A stretch of DNA of 25,747 nt, taken from the NCBI RefSeq assembly GCF_042687825.1, contig NZ_JBHUQE010000030.1, forward strand, positions 1-25,747, given 5' to 3'. The DNA is from Sedimentitalea sp042687825 (GTDB taxonomy: Bacteria; Pseudomonadota; Alphaproteobacteria; Rhodobacterales; Rhodobacteraceae). The number at the start of each line of letters is the position of its first letter. Position 1 is the stretch's first letter. A model generated the notes under the pieces. The model did not search any database and was not told where the DNA came from. It worked only from the letters and a program-made list of their open reading frames with translations. Below, in pieces: positions 14,836-22,995 of the stretch. Position numbers and translations under genes: made by a program.

Positions 14836-17800
14836 TCAGACCATGATGAAGCCATCGGAATCACTGTCGATATTGACCGTGAAGCTGTCTTCGACATAGT
14901 CCATGTCGTCATCGGTTGCCCGCACCGTGTAGTCGATGCTGAAGTCTGGGATGGCGACCTGCTCATAGAGCGACACCTCCTTGATCCGGACGCCGGTCTT
15001 CGGTCCATCGAAGTTGATGAACACGAAGACGTCGTCGAAATCTTCGCCCGCGGCGAGCGGGTCTGTCTCGACATCGAACGCTTCGCCCGTAAGGAAGTCC
15101 ACCAGAAGATCCGAGTTGCCCTTCGGAAGGGGCTCGTCGAGATACGCGACACCCGCGACCTGAATGCCGTCGTCATAGGCGACGAACCGGATATCGAATG
15201 TATTGGCCGGCCCCGTGGCGCCCTCGAACAACAGCTGGATGCCGCTGATGTCTTGCGAAAATGATATCTTCAGCTGTTCGCCCGGATCCATCTGGTTGTC
15301 CTTCAGACCGATCCCCGGCGTGCTGATATTGACATCGTCATCCGCACCGCCGTCGGGAAGGGGCGGCGGCGGCTGATTGCCGGCGGCATATTCGACCAGG
15401 GGATCTCCGTTGAAGTTGTTGGACAGGAAGCCGTCGAAGGTGACGATTGTTCCGGACGGTGCCGGCACCACCTCGGTCTCGCTGGGCCCGCCGGCATCGA
15501 CTGAAGAGATGCCCAGATCGGTCAGCACGACCGGTGCGTCCTGAAGCACTTCGAATGTGTAGCCGCCCGGTTCGCTTCCATCGAGCGTGATCTGGAACAG
15601 GTCGCCGTTACCCGCGGTCGAATAGGTGATGACCGTATCGCCAGCCGAGAGCGTTTCGGAAAAGGCGCCGAGCACCGTATCATCGGGCAGTTGTTCGGTG
15701 TAGCCAACAAATGTGAACGACCCGGCACCGTCGTTGCCATAATCGAGGAAGCCCGTATCGCTGGCGGTATCTCCGTCAGTGAAGTCCACGGTTCCGTCGG
15801 CAATGGCGGGCGAAATCGCCGGGCCGTCATCGCGGAAGCTGAACGAGGTCGAGATATCCACCGCCAGGTCGTCAGTGTCGCCGTCGCCATCCTCGGCGGT
15901 GCCGGTCAGCGCGACCTTGCCCGCCGCCATGGCGATGACATCGTCGGGATCGGTGTCGTCGGGATGCACCACCGACCGGCTCTGGTCGAGCGTGACCACG
16001 CCCAGGGCGCTGACGCTGATGCGCAGAACCTCGTCGCCGTCGCCGTTGCGGCCGACCACGTCACCACCTTCCTCCGACAGCGTCACCGCCTGGCCGGTGA
16101 GCGTGTCGGTGAGTCCGCTGCTGGCGTCGGTCACGCTCAGCGCATAGGTCACAGGATCGCTCGCCGCCGCACCGTCGGCGCCGTAATCGGGGTTGAAGAC
16201 GCCGGCAAAGCTGGCGCTGGCATCCGTGCTGAAATCGGTCTCATCCACCTCCAGCGACGGGGCCGCCGCGCCCGCGGTCATCGCCGGGCCGTCATCCTCG
16301 AAACTTCCTACAAGCGCCTGCGCGGTGAATGTGGCATCGTCGCCTTCCGCGTCCTCGGCATGCAATACGCCGGTGAAGTCGACGACGATCTCGTCATCGT
16401 CCGGCTGGTTGGGTAGTCCCTGAGGGTGATCCATGGCGTTGACCAGGTCGATCGTCGCGGTGCCGTCTTCGGCTACGGTCACGGTGTAGATGGTGGTTCC
16501 TCCGGCGGCGGCAGTCAGCACGTCGTCGCCCGCGGGGTTCACGTCGATCGCGACCGAATGGGTGATCGCGACACCACCCGAGGTCAGTCCGATTGCATCG
16601 AGCGCGGCCAGCGCGGCCGCATCATTCTTGAGGCCGAAACTAAGCGGCAGATCCTGCCCCGGATTCACGACATTGTTCAGATCGGTCGACAGGCTGGTGA
16701 CCTCGGTCTCGCCATCATTGTCGGGCCGTCCATCCGTCAGGGTCAGACCACCGATCGAGAGCGCGTCCTCGAACAGTTCGAGCGGTGCGTTCGCGGCATC
16801 CTGGGCCGGGGCATCGTCGACGAAGTCCATCTGGAACGGGTCGGTGTCGCCAACGATGTTGCCCACCTCGATCGCCCCGATATCGAAGGTCTTGTTGGCG
16901 AGGCTTCCCGGTCCGCCCGAATCGTTGGTGATCTCGATCCGGTTCATGTCGGTCGTCGAGAATACCCGGATCGAGTAATCCTCGATCACGTTCTCGACAT
17001 TCGCGGTCATGCCGTCGATCGTGATATTGACGGCCGTGTCGCCACTGTTGTCGAAACCGTCGACGGCATCCCAGAAGGCGACGACGACATCGCTGGAATT
17101 GAGCACTTCGACACGCTCGAAGGAGACCTGCGTCTCGTTGGTCCCGTCTTCCACGGAATTGTGGAAGAACTCGGCATCGCTCGTCCCGCCCTGTGCAGCG
17201 GTATCCACAAAGAATGCGTCCACATTCACATCGACCCGGTTGCCGGCGTTGCCACCGGTCTGCACGAGGCCGAATTTGAACTGGTTCACGCCTGTCACGT
17301 ATTGGCCGAAGGTGATCGCATCGGCATCGTGGGTGAGCGTGGCGGTCAGCGCGGCGCCGGTAATCGTACCGGTCACCAGATCCAGACGCAACTGGTCCCC
17401 GACTTTGACCGACTGCTTGTTGGTGCCAAGGCCGATGGTGCTGCTGTTGACGCTGCTGTTGTCGCCCTGATCGTCGGGATCGACGGCATTGTCGCTGTCG
17501 ATTTCATAAGGCGTGCTGGTCGCGAGCAGCTGGATACCGCCTGCGCTGTCTCCGAATGCCAGCCAGTCGTTCGCGCCCGAGGGGGCGTCGCTGAAGTCGT
17601 CGAACACCTGGCTCGACGTAACCGAGATATTCGCGATCAGCGGCGAGATGTCGTTGGGATCCATGTCATTGGTCTGTTCCATCGCAAGGAAATTCATCAG
17701 GAACACATCCGAAGATGTCGACGAGGTCGAATCGATGATGGCGATGAAGGCGATGTTTCCGGAAGCCGTTGTGCCGACGAGGATGTTGTCATTGGCGGGA

Positions 17801-18135
17801 TCCGTGGTCAGCGATACCGTTTCGTAGGTGCCGCTGTCGGGATCAAGCGCCTTGAGCGTGCTGGCGGTGCCGGAGTAAGTAACGCCAGCGGCATCCGTCC
17901 AGGAAAGATTATTGAAACCGTCGGGTGTGCTGATAGCCGAGGCCAGGAGCGACAGGTTGTCCGGATCGCCGAGCGCCTCGCCGCCGGTCAGGTAGGTGTT
18001 GTCGAGATAGGTATAGAGACCGCCCGAGAGCTCGGTCGAGAGGTTGGCGACCGGGATTTCATCGGTGCCGGCCTGTACGCCAGAGGTTTCGTCGATATTG
18101 ATCGGACCGGAAATGACGAGTGCGTCTTCAGACAT
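14836..18135 (-). CDS. Large acidic T1SS-143/DUF5801-repeat protein, probable type I secreted surface protein
   Basis: The 1099-residue protein is very acidic, rich in Asp, Gly, Thr and Ser, and almost without Cys, as for type I secreted RTX/BapA-like proteins. Domain starts are marked by the recurrent hinge VDDAPA/EDDGPA/RDDGPA at residues 439, 613 and 768, which delimits at least two T1SS-143 (DUF5801) type beta repeats. Residues 1-430 form a separate N-terminal region, and about 895-1060 may be a Ca-binding beta domain. No cleavable signal peptide is present. The last residues, DSDGFIMV, fit the acidic-then-hydrophobic tail of ABC-exported proteins. Typical GGxGxD nonapeptides are missing. 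I chose the ATG at 18135, with GGAGGAG before it, over an ATG at 18255. Adhesion or biofilm function is inference; no transporter is nearby. Confidence 0.8.
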   Translation of the reverse strand: MSEDALVISGPINIDETSGVQAGTDEIPVANLSTELSGGLYTYLDNTYLTGGEALGDPDNLSLLASAISTPDGFNNLSWTDAAGVTYSGTASTLKALDPDSGTYETVSLTTDPANDNILVGTTASGNIAFIAIIDSTSSTSSDVFLMNFLAMEQTNDMDPNDISPLIANISVTSSQVFDDFSDAPSGANDWLAFGDSAGGIQLLATSTPYEIDSDNAVDPDDQGDNSSVNSSTIGLGTNKQSVKVGDQLRLDLVTGTITGAALTATLTHDADAITFGQYVTGVNQFKFGLVQTGGNAGNRVDVNVDAFFVDTAAQGGTSDAEFFHNSVEDGTNETQVSFERVEVLNSSDVVVAFWDAVDGFDNSGDTAVNITIDGMTANVENVIEDYSIRVFSTTDMNRIEITNDSGGPGSLANKTFDIGAIEVGNIVGDTDPFQMDFVDDAPAQDAANAPLELFEDALSIGGLTLTDGRPDNDGETEVTSLSTDLNNVVNPGQDLPLSFGLKNDAAALAALDAIGLTSGGVAITHSVAIDVNPAGDDVLTAAAGGTTIYTVTVAEDGTATIDLVNAMDHPQGLPNQPDDDEIVVDFTGVLHAEDAEGDDATFTAQALVGSFEDDGPAMTAGAAAPSLEVDETDFSTDASASFAGVFNPDYGADGAAASDPVTYALSVTDASSGLTDTLTGQAVTLSEEGGDVVGRNGDGDEVLRISVSALGVVTLDQSRSVVHPDDTDPDDVIAMAAGKVALTGTAEDGDGDTDDLAVDISTSFSFRDDGPAISPAIADGTVDFTDGDTASDTGFLDYGNDGAGSFTFVGYTEQLPDDTVLGAFSETLSAGDTVITYSTAGNGDLFQITLDGSEPGGYTFEVLQDAPVVLTDLGISSVDAGGPSETEVVPAPSGTIVTFDGFLSNNFNGDPLVEYAAGNQPPPPLPDGGADDDVNISTPGIGLKDNQMDPGEQLKISFSQDISGIQLLFEGATGPANTFDIRFVAYDDGIQVAGVAYLDEPLPKGNSDLLVDFLTGEAFDVETDPLAAGEDFDDVFVFINFDGPKTGVRIKEVSLYEQVAIPDFSIDYTVRATDDDMDYVEDSFTVNIDSDSDGFIMV

Positions 18136-18697
18136 AATATTCTCCTCCCCGGAGTTTTTTGTGGTCGAAATGGAGGTCGCGGCTCGCCATTGCCCATCAA
18201 TCAAGGATCGGCCGGCAACCTCATGTTTTTGCATAATCTCTTCGACTCCGGTCACTGGATCGGAGGACCGAGAATACGGGATTTCTTGAACTGGCTAATC
18301 CGACTCCGAGAGCCGTCCAACAGTTGTGAAACGGGCGATGCCGAAGTTACTAAAACGCGTCACATCGCCCGTTTAAATAACATAATTCGCATATTTTTTC
18401 CACAAGTCTCGTGCAAGCGCGCAGGCCGACGCCCGTCGCTTGCACCAAGCCGAACGGGTGTTCTGCCTGTCAGTTTGCTGCTAAGAGCTTGAAACTCCAG
18501 CGCGACGAGAACCCGGCGGAAGTCCGGAAACACGTGCGGTATGACCCCGGAAATCGTCGCCGCGCAGAACTGACCAATGCGTCGCATGTGAGCTATCTGG
18601 ACAAAGCTCGACAATATTGATATCGGCCAACCGAATCACTTCGGGGAAGTTTCCTGCGGCGCGACCGAATGTGCGGTCCACGGCCCGCGGCTGACGG
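18136..18697. other. Intergenic region upstream of the adhesin-like gene
   Basis: About 560 bases between two minus-strand genes. It includes an AT-rich stretch at 18370-18410 that may hold the promoter, and a long inverted repeat listed separately. Short open frames on both strands (for example 18360-18614 minus) have no ribosome binding site or recognisable protein and are probably not genes. Confidence 0.5.
18329..18374. repeat. Perfect 12-base inverted repeat with 22-base spacer
   Basis: AAACGGGCGATG (18329-18340) is exactly complementary to CATCGCCCGTTT (18363-18374). It lies about 195 bases upstream of the adhesin-like start. There is no T run directly after it on the minus strand, so a terminator for the upstream protease gene is possible but not clear; a regulator site is the alternative. 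Confidence 0.7.
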
Positions 18698-20425
18698 TCA
18701 TGCAAACAGGAAATCCGTCTGGCCAAGGTCAGCCATGGCGGTTCCGACCAGCAGAATACTGTCGCTACCGTGGGTCAGCAGTGCGCCGCCGGCATTGTCC
18801 TCGATTGTGAGGTCAGCATAGGAGATGCCGAGCCCCGTCAGATCGATGCGGTCGGCACCCTGTTCGAAATCCGTGACCACATCCCCCCCCCAGCTGCGGT
18901 CGAATTTGAAGACGTCGGCGCCGTCGCCCCCAGTCAGGGTGTTGTCGGCACCGTTGCCGATCAAGACATCGTCGAATGCCGACCCCTTGGCATCCTCGAT
19001 AACCGTGCCATGGGCGAGTCCAGCATTGTTCGTGCCCGTCGGGTCGATCGAACTGAACCCGCCTTCTCTCAGGTCGATCACAACCGAGTAGGTCGCGCCC
19101 GAAGCATCGATCACGTCGTGGCCGCCGCCGTCCCAGACGGTCCGGATCTTGCCTTCGAACATCGTGTGATCGAATACCGTGTCGCCGGCTTCATGCGCCG
19201 TGTTGGCACCGTAAAGGTATTGAAGCGCGGCGATGTCATAGAGCATGTAGCTTGACACATCGCCATCCATGCTCGGATGACCATAGGCGGTCATCACCGT
19301 GTGCTGACGCGTGGTGCTCGCGAACTCCAGATCAGGATGCGAAAGGCCGAGCGCATGACCGATCTCGTGGATCAGCGTCTTGAAGGCTTGCGTGCCCGGA
19401 TCGTAGGACATTCCCTTGATCGAGCTGTCCAGCCAGACATCCGCAGCTTGACTGTTGGCCGAGGTCTTGGTCGGGAAATAGGCGAAAGCGCGCCCCCCCA
19501 CATCGGCGGTCCCGAAAACCATCTGCGCATCATTACCATCCCCTTCGACAAACGTGAGTCCGGTGAAATCGGACACGCTCGTCAAAATATTTCGGGTTGC
19601 CTCTTTCTGGGCATCGGTAAACTCCGAAAATCCATCATAGGCGGAACTTCCAGCCTCGTAGTAGTCCGGTGTCGCAGTGGCGAACGAGAAGGTCACGAAG
19701 CTGGAACTGCCAAGGGTGCCGGGGAGGTTCAAACGATTGACATCCTCATCCACGAGGATGGCCTCGACATAGCTTGGAGGCGGCGGGTTGGGGGCACCGT
19801 CATCCGGGTCACCGGAGCCGGTGTCGCCTGTCGTCTCGGCACCGGTAATTTCAATCGTCACGGTCGCTGTGCTCTGCCGCCCGCCCGCATCGGTGATGAC
19901 GTAGCTGAATTCATCATAGGCAACTTCGCCCGGCGCGAGCCAGTCGAACTGGCCGTTGGGATCATAATGGAACACGCCCGCGCCCTCGAGCGAGAGCAGT
20001 CCGAGGGCTCCAGAGCTATCGAAGCTCGTGATGGCGAATGCGTCAAGGTCAGGATCGTAATCGTTCTGCAGAACGTCGCGCGTATGAAGCAAGGAATCCG
20101 ACAAGACGCTGAAGCCGGATCCAAAATCATCATTGGCAACCGGGGCTTTGTTACGTCCCTTGCCGCCGCCTTCCCCGCCGCCGTCCTGGTTTTTGCCCTT
20201 GCCGCTACCCTTGTCGTAATCACCAAGATTCAGCAGGTCCTCATCTAGCCACCACTCGGCAAGTCCGGGCGAAAACGCCGATACGCCCGTTCCACGGGCA
20301 AGTTCCGGAACCGCCAACTGCAAACGAACTTCGCCATACCAACCGAAATCGTCCGGTACTGGGGTTTCGGTGCCGGTCCATGGCGTAAACGAATCCGTAC
20401 CTAGAGCAAGAGCCTTGTCATTCAC
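18698..20425 (-). CDS. Serralysin-type (M10) zinc metalloprotease with N-terminal VCBS-like domain
   Basis: The 575-residue protein has an N-terminal part (1-70), a Gly/Lys-rich linker (71-92), a VCBS/cadherin-like domain beginning APVANDD (94-195), a Pro-rich hinge, and the protease domain (about 218-410). The zinc motif HEIGHALGLSH gives H353, E354, H357 and H363; the Met-turn is M378 in HTVMTAYG. An M10 C-terminal RTX region follows (LIGNGADNTLTGGDGADVF, 488-506) and the chain ends TDFLFA, close to the D-hydrophobic export tail of serralysins. It should leave by a type I (ABC) system without a signal peptide. I chose GTG at 20425, with AAAGGA seven bases upstream, over ATG at 20443, which has no clear site. 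The extra N-terminal domain is unusual. Confidence 0.9.
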   Translation of the reverse strand: MNDKALALGTDSFTPWTGTETPVPDDFGWYGEVRLQLAVPELARGTGVSAFSPGLAEWWLDEDLLNLGDYDKGSGKGKNQDGGGEGGGKGRNKAPVANDDFGSGFSVLSDSLLHTRDVLQNDYDPDLDAFAITSFDSSGALGLLSLEGAGVFHYDPNGQFDWLAPGEVAYDEFSYVITDAGGRQSTATVTIEITGAETTGDTGSGDPDDGAPNPPPPSYVEAILVDEDVNRLNLPGTLGSSSFVTFSFATATPDYYEAGSSAYDGFSEFTDAQKEATRNILTSVSDFTGLTFVEGDGNDAQMVFGTADVGGRAFAYFPTKTSANSQAADVWLDSSIKGMSYDPGTQAFKTLIHEIGHALGLSHPDLEFASTTRQHTVMTAYGHPSMDGDVSSYMLYDIAALQYLYGANTAHEAGDTVFDHTMFEGKIRTVWDGGGHDVIDASGATYSVVIDLREGGFSSIDPTGTNNAGLAHGTVIEDAKGSAFDDVLIGNGADNTLTGGDGADVFKFDRSWGGDVVTDFEQGADRIDLTGLGISYADLTIEDNAGGALLTHGSDSILLVGTAMADLGQTDFLFA

Positions 20426-20904
20426 GTCGCTGTCCTTTCGCATCTCAGGTCGAACCAGCCTTGGCGCAGGTCGTGGAACGCATCCGGCAGGATTCGACCA
20501 AGGCGCGAACGGAAGTCTGTCGGTACCTGATGAAGATTTGATTTAAATGAGAGATGCGACCCGTGCGGTCGCGGCTGGTCGCCGCCGGCGCGACCGCAAT
20601 TTCTCGCCACACGTCTCGCGGACGTCTGACCGGAAGTCATGCCCCGAGAAACGAGGCGATGCCCGAGCGTTTTCTGTAGTGATCGTCAAGCCTGTATACC
20701 ATTTTTTGCGCTCTTCGGCGCATCTCGCGTGGGCTATCACCGGCAATGGGGACGCGCAACGCACAGGGATGCCGCACCGCACGTCAAGCGGCGAAACTTC
20801 GCCGCCTCGAGCTACGCGACCTTGATGACTATCCGTCAACAGAGTTTTCTGGACGTGTCGCGGTTTGATGCCGCTCCTTTGATAGCATTTATTGCAACAA
20901 GGCC
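20426..20904. other. Upstream region of the protease gene, ending in an IS5-like terminus
   Basis: About 480 bases without a convincing gene. It holds the protease promoter region, a GC-rich perfect 9-base inverted repeat (20565-20573 with 20589-20597), and from roughly 20825 on a segment that appears to be the end of an insertion sequence. Open frames on both strands look like noncoding translations. Confidence 0.5.
20883..20904. mobile_element. Second IS5-like terminal repeat, at the broken 5' end of the PIN gene
   Basis: Read on the minus strand from 20904 inward: GGCCTTGTTGCAATAAATGC. It shares its terminal 12 bases with the IS end at window bases 11-22, and both have the presumed IS body on the left. 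No transposase fits in the space to the left, so this would be a partial element or a rearrangement end. Confidence 0.45.
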
Positions 20905-22620
20905 GTTCAGTACGGTAACAAAAAGTGGGGAGTCGACACAGCGTACCAAGAGCTGATCGCAAACTGGGATGATCCAGCCATTCATCTGGCCTATCAGGGC
21001 CTAATCTTGATCTACGACGACTTGGAGGACGCGATCCCCAAGTCCACGACTATACAAGAAAACTGCGTGTTCGAGACACGATCGAAGGATGGCGTGAGAC
21101 GCGCCCGCATCGAAGCGACCGATGCTCACAACTTCGAAGCGGAGCGACACTCACCGTCGAGTGAGTTTGCAAAGGCCTGCCTTGGTAAAGCTGTTGGCGA
21201 GAAGTTCACGATCAGCACTCAATTTGAGAGCATGGAATTTGAAGTCTTGTGGATTAAGCCGCGAGCACTTGACCTGCTCCACAAGTCAATGGAGGAGTTC
21301 AACAAGAGGTTCCCGATGAATTCGGGAATGCAACGCATGACGTTTGACTTTGAGGCTGAGAACCCCCTCGAAGACATGGGACGTGTGACCAAAGCCGCGC
21401 ACGAACGCGACCAGTCCGTTTTGGACAAGTACGCTGCGAATGCCTTGCCTTTCTGCTTTGTTGCCAACGCGCTAGGCAAGGACGTGATCGACGGTTGGGC
21501 CGGTCTTCCGGGAGTGGGCATCCAGCCCCGAGTATGTATTGGTAGCCGCGACGAGCGCGACAATGCACTCAAAGAAATCCAAGCTAGAACCAAGAATGGT
21601 TGTGTGCTCGACCCGATTACCGCTGCTTTGATCTCGGACTTTCACCTTTGGGGTACGATCTCCAGGGTTTGCGGCCAAGTGCACGTCACCCAGTCGACGC
21701 TGGAGGTTTTCGCAAAGCGTGAAATCGAGGCGAAGAATAACATAGACCGGCAAACCGGGATGACCTCATGGCAGAACGGACGCCTAACCTTCATTGAGAT
21801 TTCACCACAGCAGAACAGAGCTGCATATGAGGAAAAGAAACGTCAACGAGAAGACGTTCTTGCTCACTGCAAGATAGCTACCGCCGTGCCGCAGGTTGAC
21901 CTAACCGGCCAGAATCTCGAGATTTCTGAGATGTTTGGCGCGTCGGCACGGGATAGCATCTTGGCGGCCGAGGGGAATGAGTTGCTGCTCCTTTCGGAGG
22001 ATCAAGGGCTAAGGCAGTGGGCCATTGCGGCGCTTGAAATTGGGGCGAGTTGGCTGCAACCAGTCTTGCTTCTAGCAAAGGACAGGGGGCTGATCTCGAT
22101 TGAGGACTACACCAAGTTCATTGTTGATTGCCTGAACCGCGATTTCACGTACGTGTCAATGGACTCTCAAACCTTGCTAACACAGGCAAAAACAGAAGGG
22201 TTCAGCGGTCGTGGCACTGTCAAGCGGATGCTGGAGGTGGTTGGCGGGAAGAACGCTGATTTTGAAACCAACCTTGGCGTCGCTGCCACGTTCCTCGACC
22301 TTGTGTTCCACGAGACCAAGCAGGAGCATCTGCGAGACCGTTACGCAAGTATGGTCTTGGAGGCATTCTGTGCTCCGCGTCAGGACAAGGCTATCGAAGT
22401 GATAAAGGCACTTACTGCGCAGGTTTCCCTTCGCGTATTCAATTTGATTGAGCACGCATTCTGGTGGCTTGTCGGTCGAACCGTAGGTACGCCGAACTTC
22501 CGACAACAAGTTGAAGAAGCGAAGAAATCTCAGCTTGTTCGTCCTGTTGCTATTCCTCCTGCCATACGCGCTCGGGCAACAGAAAGGGTCAGGCTCCTAG
22601 GCTCATGCTTCCCGAACTGA
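20905..22620 (+). CDS. 5'-truncated TPR-GreAB-C-PIN type conflict-system protein
   Basis: The frame is coding from 20905 without a proper start; a TTG at 21007 could begin a 537-residue product. Using that numbering, a TPR-like helix pair precedes it, residues 41-83 resemble the GreA/GreB C-terminal domain (EFAKACLGKAVGEKF, then EFEVLWIKPRA), and residues 198-400 form a PIN ribonuclease domain with CVLDPITAALI (D202), QSTLEVF (E233) and LLSEDQGLRQWA (D332), followed by a FTYVSMDSQTLL segment. Proteins with TPR, GreAB-C and PIN domains are described as a predicted biological-conflict system. Full-length relatives have a long N-terminal TPR array, missing here because the gene abuts an IS5-like end at 20904. 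It is less GC-rich than the core genes. RNA cleavage is predicted, not shown; the remnant may be inactive. Confidence 0.7.
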   Translation, partial: VQYGNKKWGVDTAYQELIANWDDPAIHLAYQGLILIYDDLEDAIPKSTTIQENCVFETRSKDGVRRARIEATDAHNFEAERHSPSSEFAKACLGKAVGEKFTISTQFESMEFEVLWIKPRALDLLHKSMEEFNKRFPMNSGMQRMTFDFEAENPLEDMGRVTKAAHERDQSVLDKYAANALPFCFVANALGKDVIDGWAGLPGVGIQPRVCIGSRDERDNALKEIQARTKNGCVLDPITAALISDFHLWGTISRVCGQVHVTQSTLEVFAKREIEAKNNIDRQTGMTSWQNGRLTFIEISPQQNRAAYEEKKRQREDVLAHCKIATAVPQVDLTGQNLEISEMFGASARDSILAAEGNELLLLSEDQGLRQWAIAALEIGASWLQPVLLLAKDRGLISIEDYTKFIVDCLNRDFTYVSMDSQTLLTQAKTEGFSGRGTVKRMLEVVGGKNADFETNLGVAATFLDLVFHETKQEHLRDRYASMVLEAFCAPRQDKAIEVIKALTAQVSLRVFNLIEHAFWWLVGRTVGTPNFRQQVEEAKKSQLVRPVAIPPAIRARATERVRLLGSCFPN

Positions 22621-22700
22621 AGTGTAGGATTGCTTCGCTGACCTGGTCGAAAACCGAAAGCGCCGATCCGAGCAGTGTTTGCTGTACTTATTCTGTACTC

Positions 22701-22739
22701 GAAAAGAAAAAGGACTTAGCGGGCGAGCGCTAAGTCCTT
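22701..22739 (-). terminator. Rho-independent terminator of the tRNA-Asn unit
   Basis: A perfect 12-base-pair stem (22710-22721 with 22728-22739; AAGGACTTAGCG) has a 6-base loop. On the minus strand it is followed by TTTTCTTTTC. It starts nine bases beyond the CCA end of the tRNA fragment, so it is the native tRNA terminator. Confidence 0.85.
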
Positions 22740-22747
22740 GAAATCTT

Positions 22748-22792
22748 TGGCTCCGGCGGTAGGGATCGAACCTACGACCAATTGATTAACAG
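22748..22792 (-). other. 3' fragment of tRNA-Asn(GTT), probable attachment site
   Basis: On the minus strand the 45 bases cover the tRNA from the anticodon loop CTGTTAA (anticodon GTT) through the variable region, the T arm (GTAGG-TTCGATC-CCTAC) and the acceptor strand CGCCGGA-G to an encoded CCA. No D arm or 5' acceptor strand (expected TCCGGCG) is found upstream, so it is not a working tRNA. A tRNA 3' fragment with its own terminator is what remains after an element integrates into a tRNA gene; the element would then extend to the right (above 22792), with the rebuilt tRNA at its far end outside the window. Confidence 0.85.
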
Positions 22793-22995
22793 GCACCGCG
22801 GGATGCGCCTGTGCTCAAGCGGTTAGCGGAGGGTTCCGGGTTGCTTTGACCGCTATGTGACCGGCCTGAAATCGTCAAACAATGCCATTCTGTCCGCGTT
22901 CCCGCCCATCGTTTAAACGGTCATGCAGCCTTGGGAGCGAAAGCGATGCCCTTGATTCCCTTGCCAACTTGCCTGCCAGGTGAGAAGGTTAGCCT

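Noticed and set aside
15691..16416. A 241-codon plus-strand frame opposite the adhesin-like gene
   Set aside because: Same reason: codon-bias shadow of the T1SS-143 repeats.
16426..18492. A 688-codon plus-strand frame opposite the adhesin-like gene
   Set aside because: It is the mirror of a regular Asp/Thr/Gly-rich coding sequence, has no ribosome binding site, and reads as Arg/Gly/Val/Asp low-complexity protein.
18360..18614. Minus-strand 84-codon frame between protease and adhesin-like genes
   Set aside because: No ribosome binding site, no recognisable family, and it crosses the long inverted repeat region.
20565..20597. GC-rich 9-base inverted repeat as a terminator
   Set aside because: It lies upstream of the protease start with no gene reading into it and only a short T run; kept only as a note in the intergenic entry.
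22748..22792. Functional tRNA-Asn gene
   Set aside because: The 5' acceptor strand, D arm and 5' side of the anticodon stem are missing, so it cannot fold as a complete tRNA.
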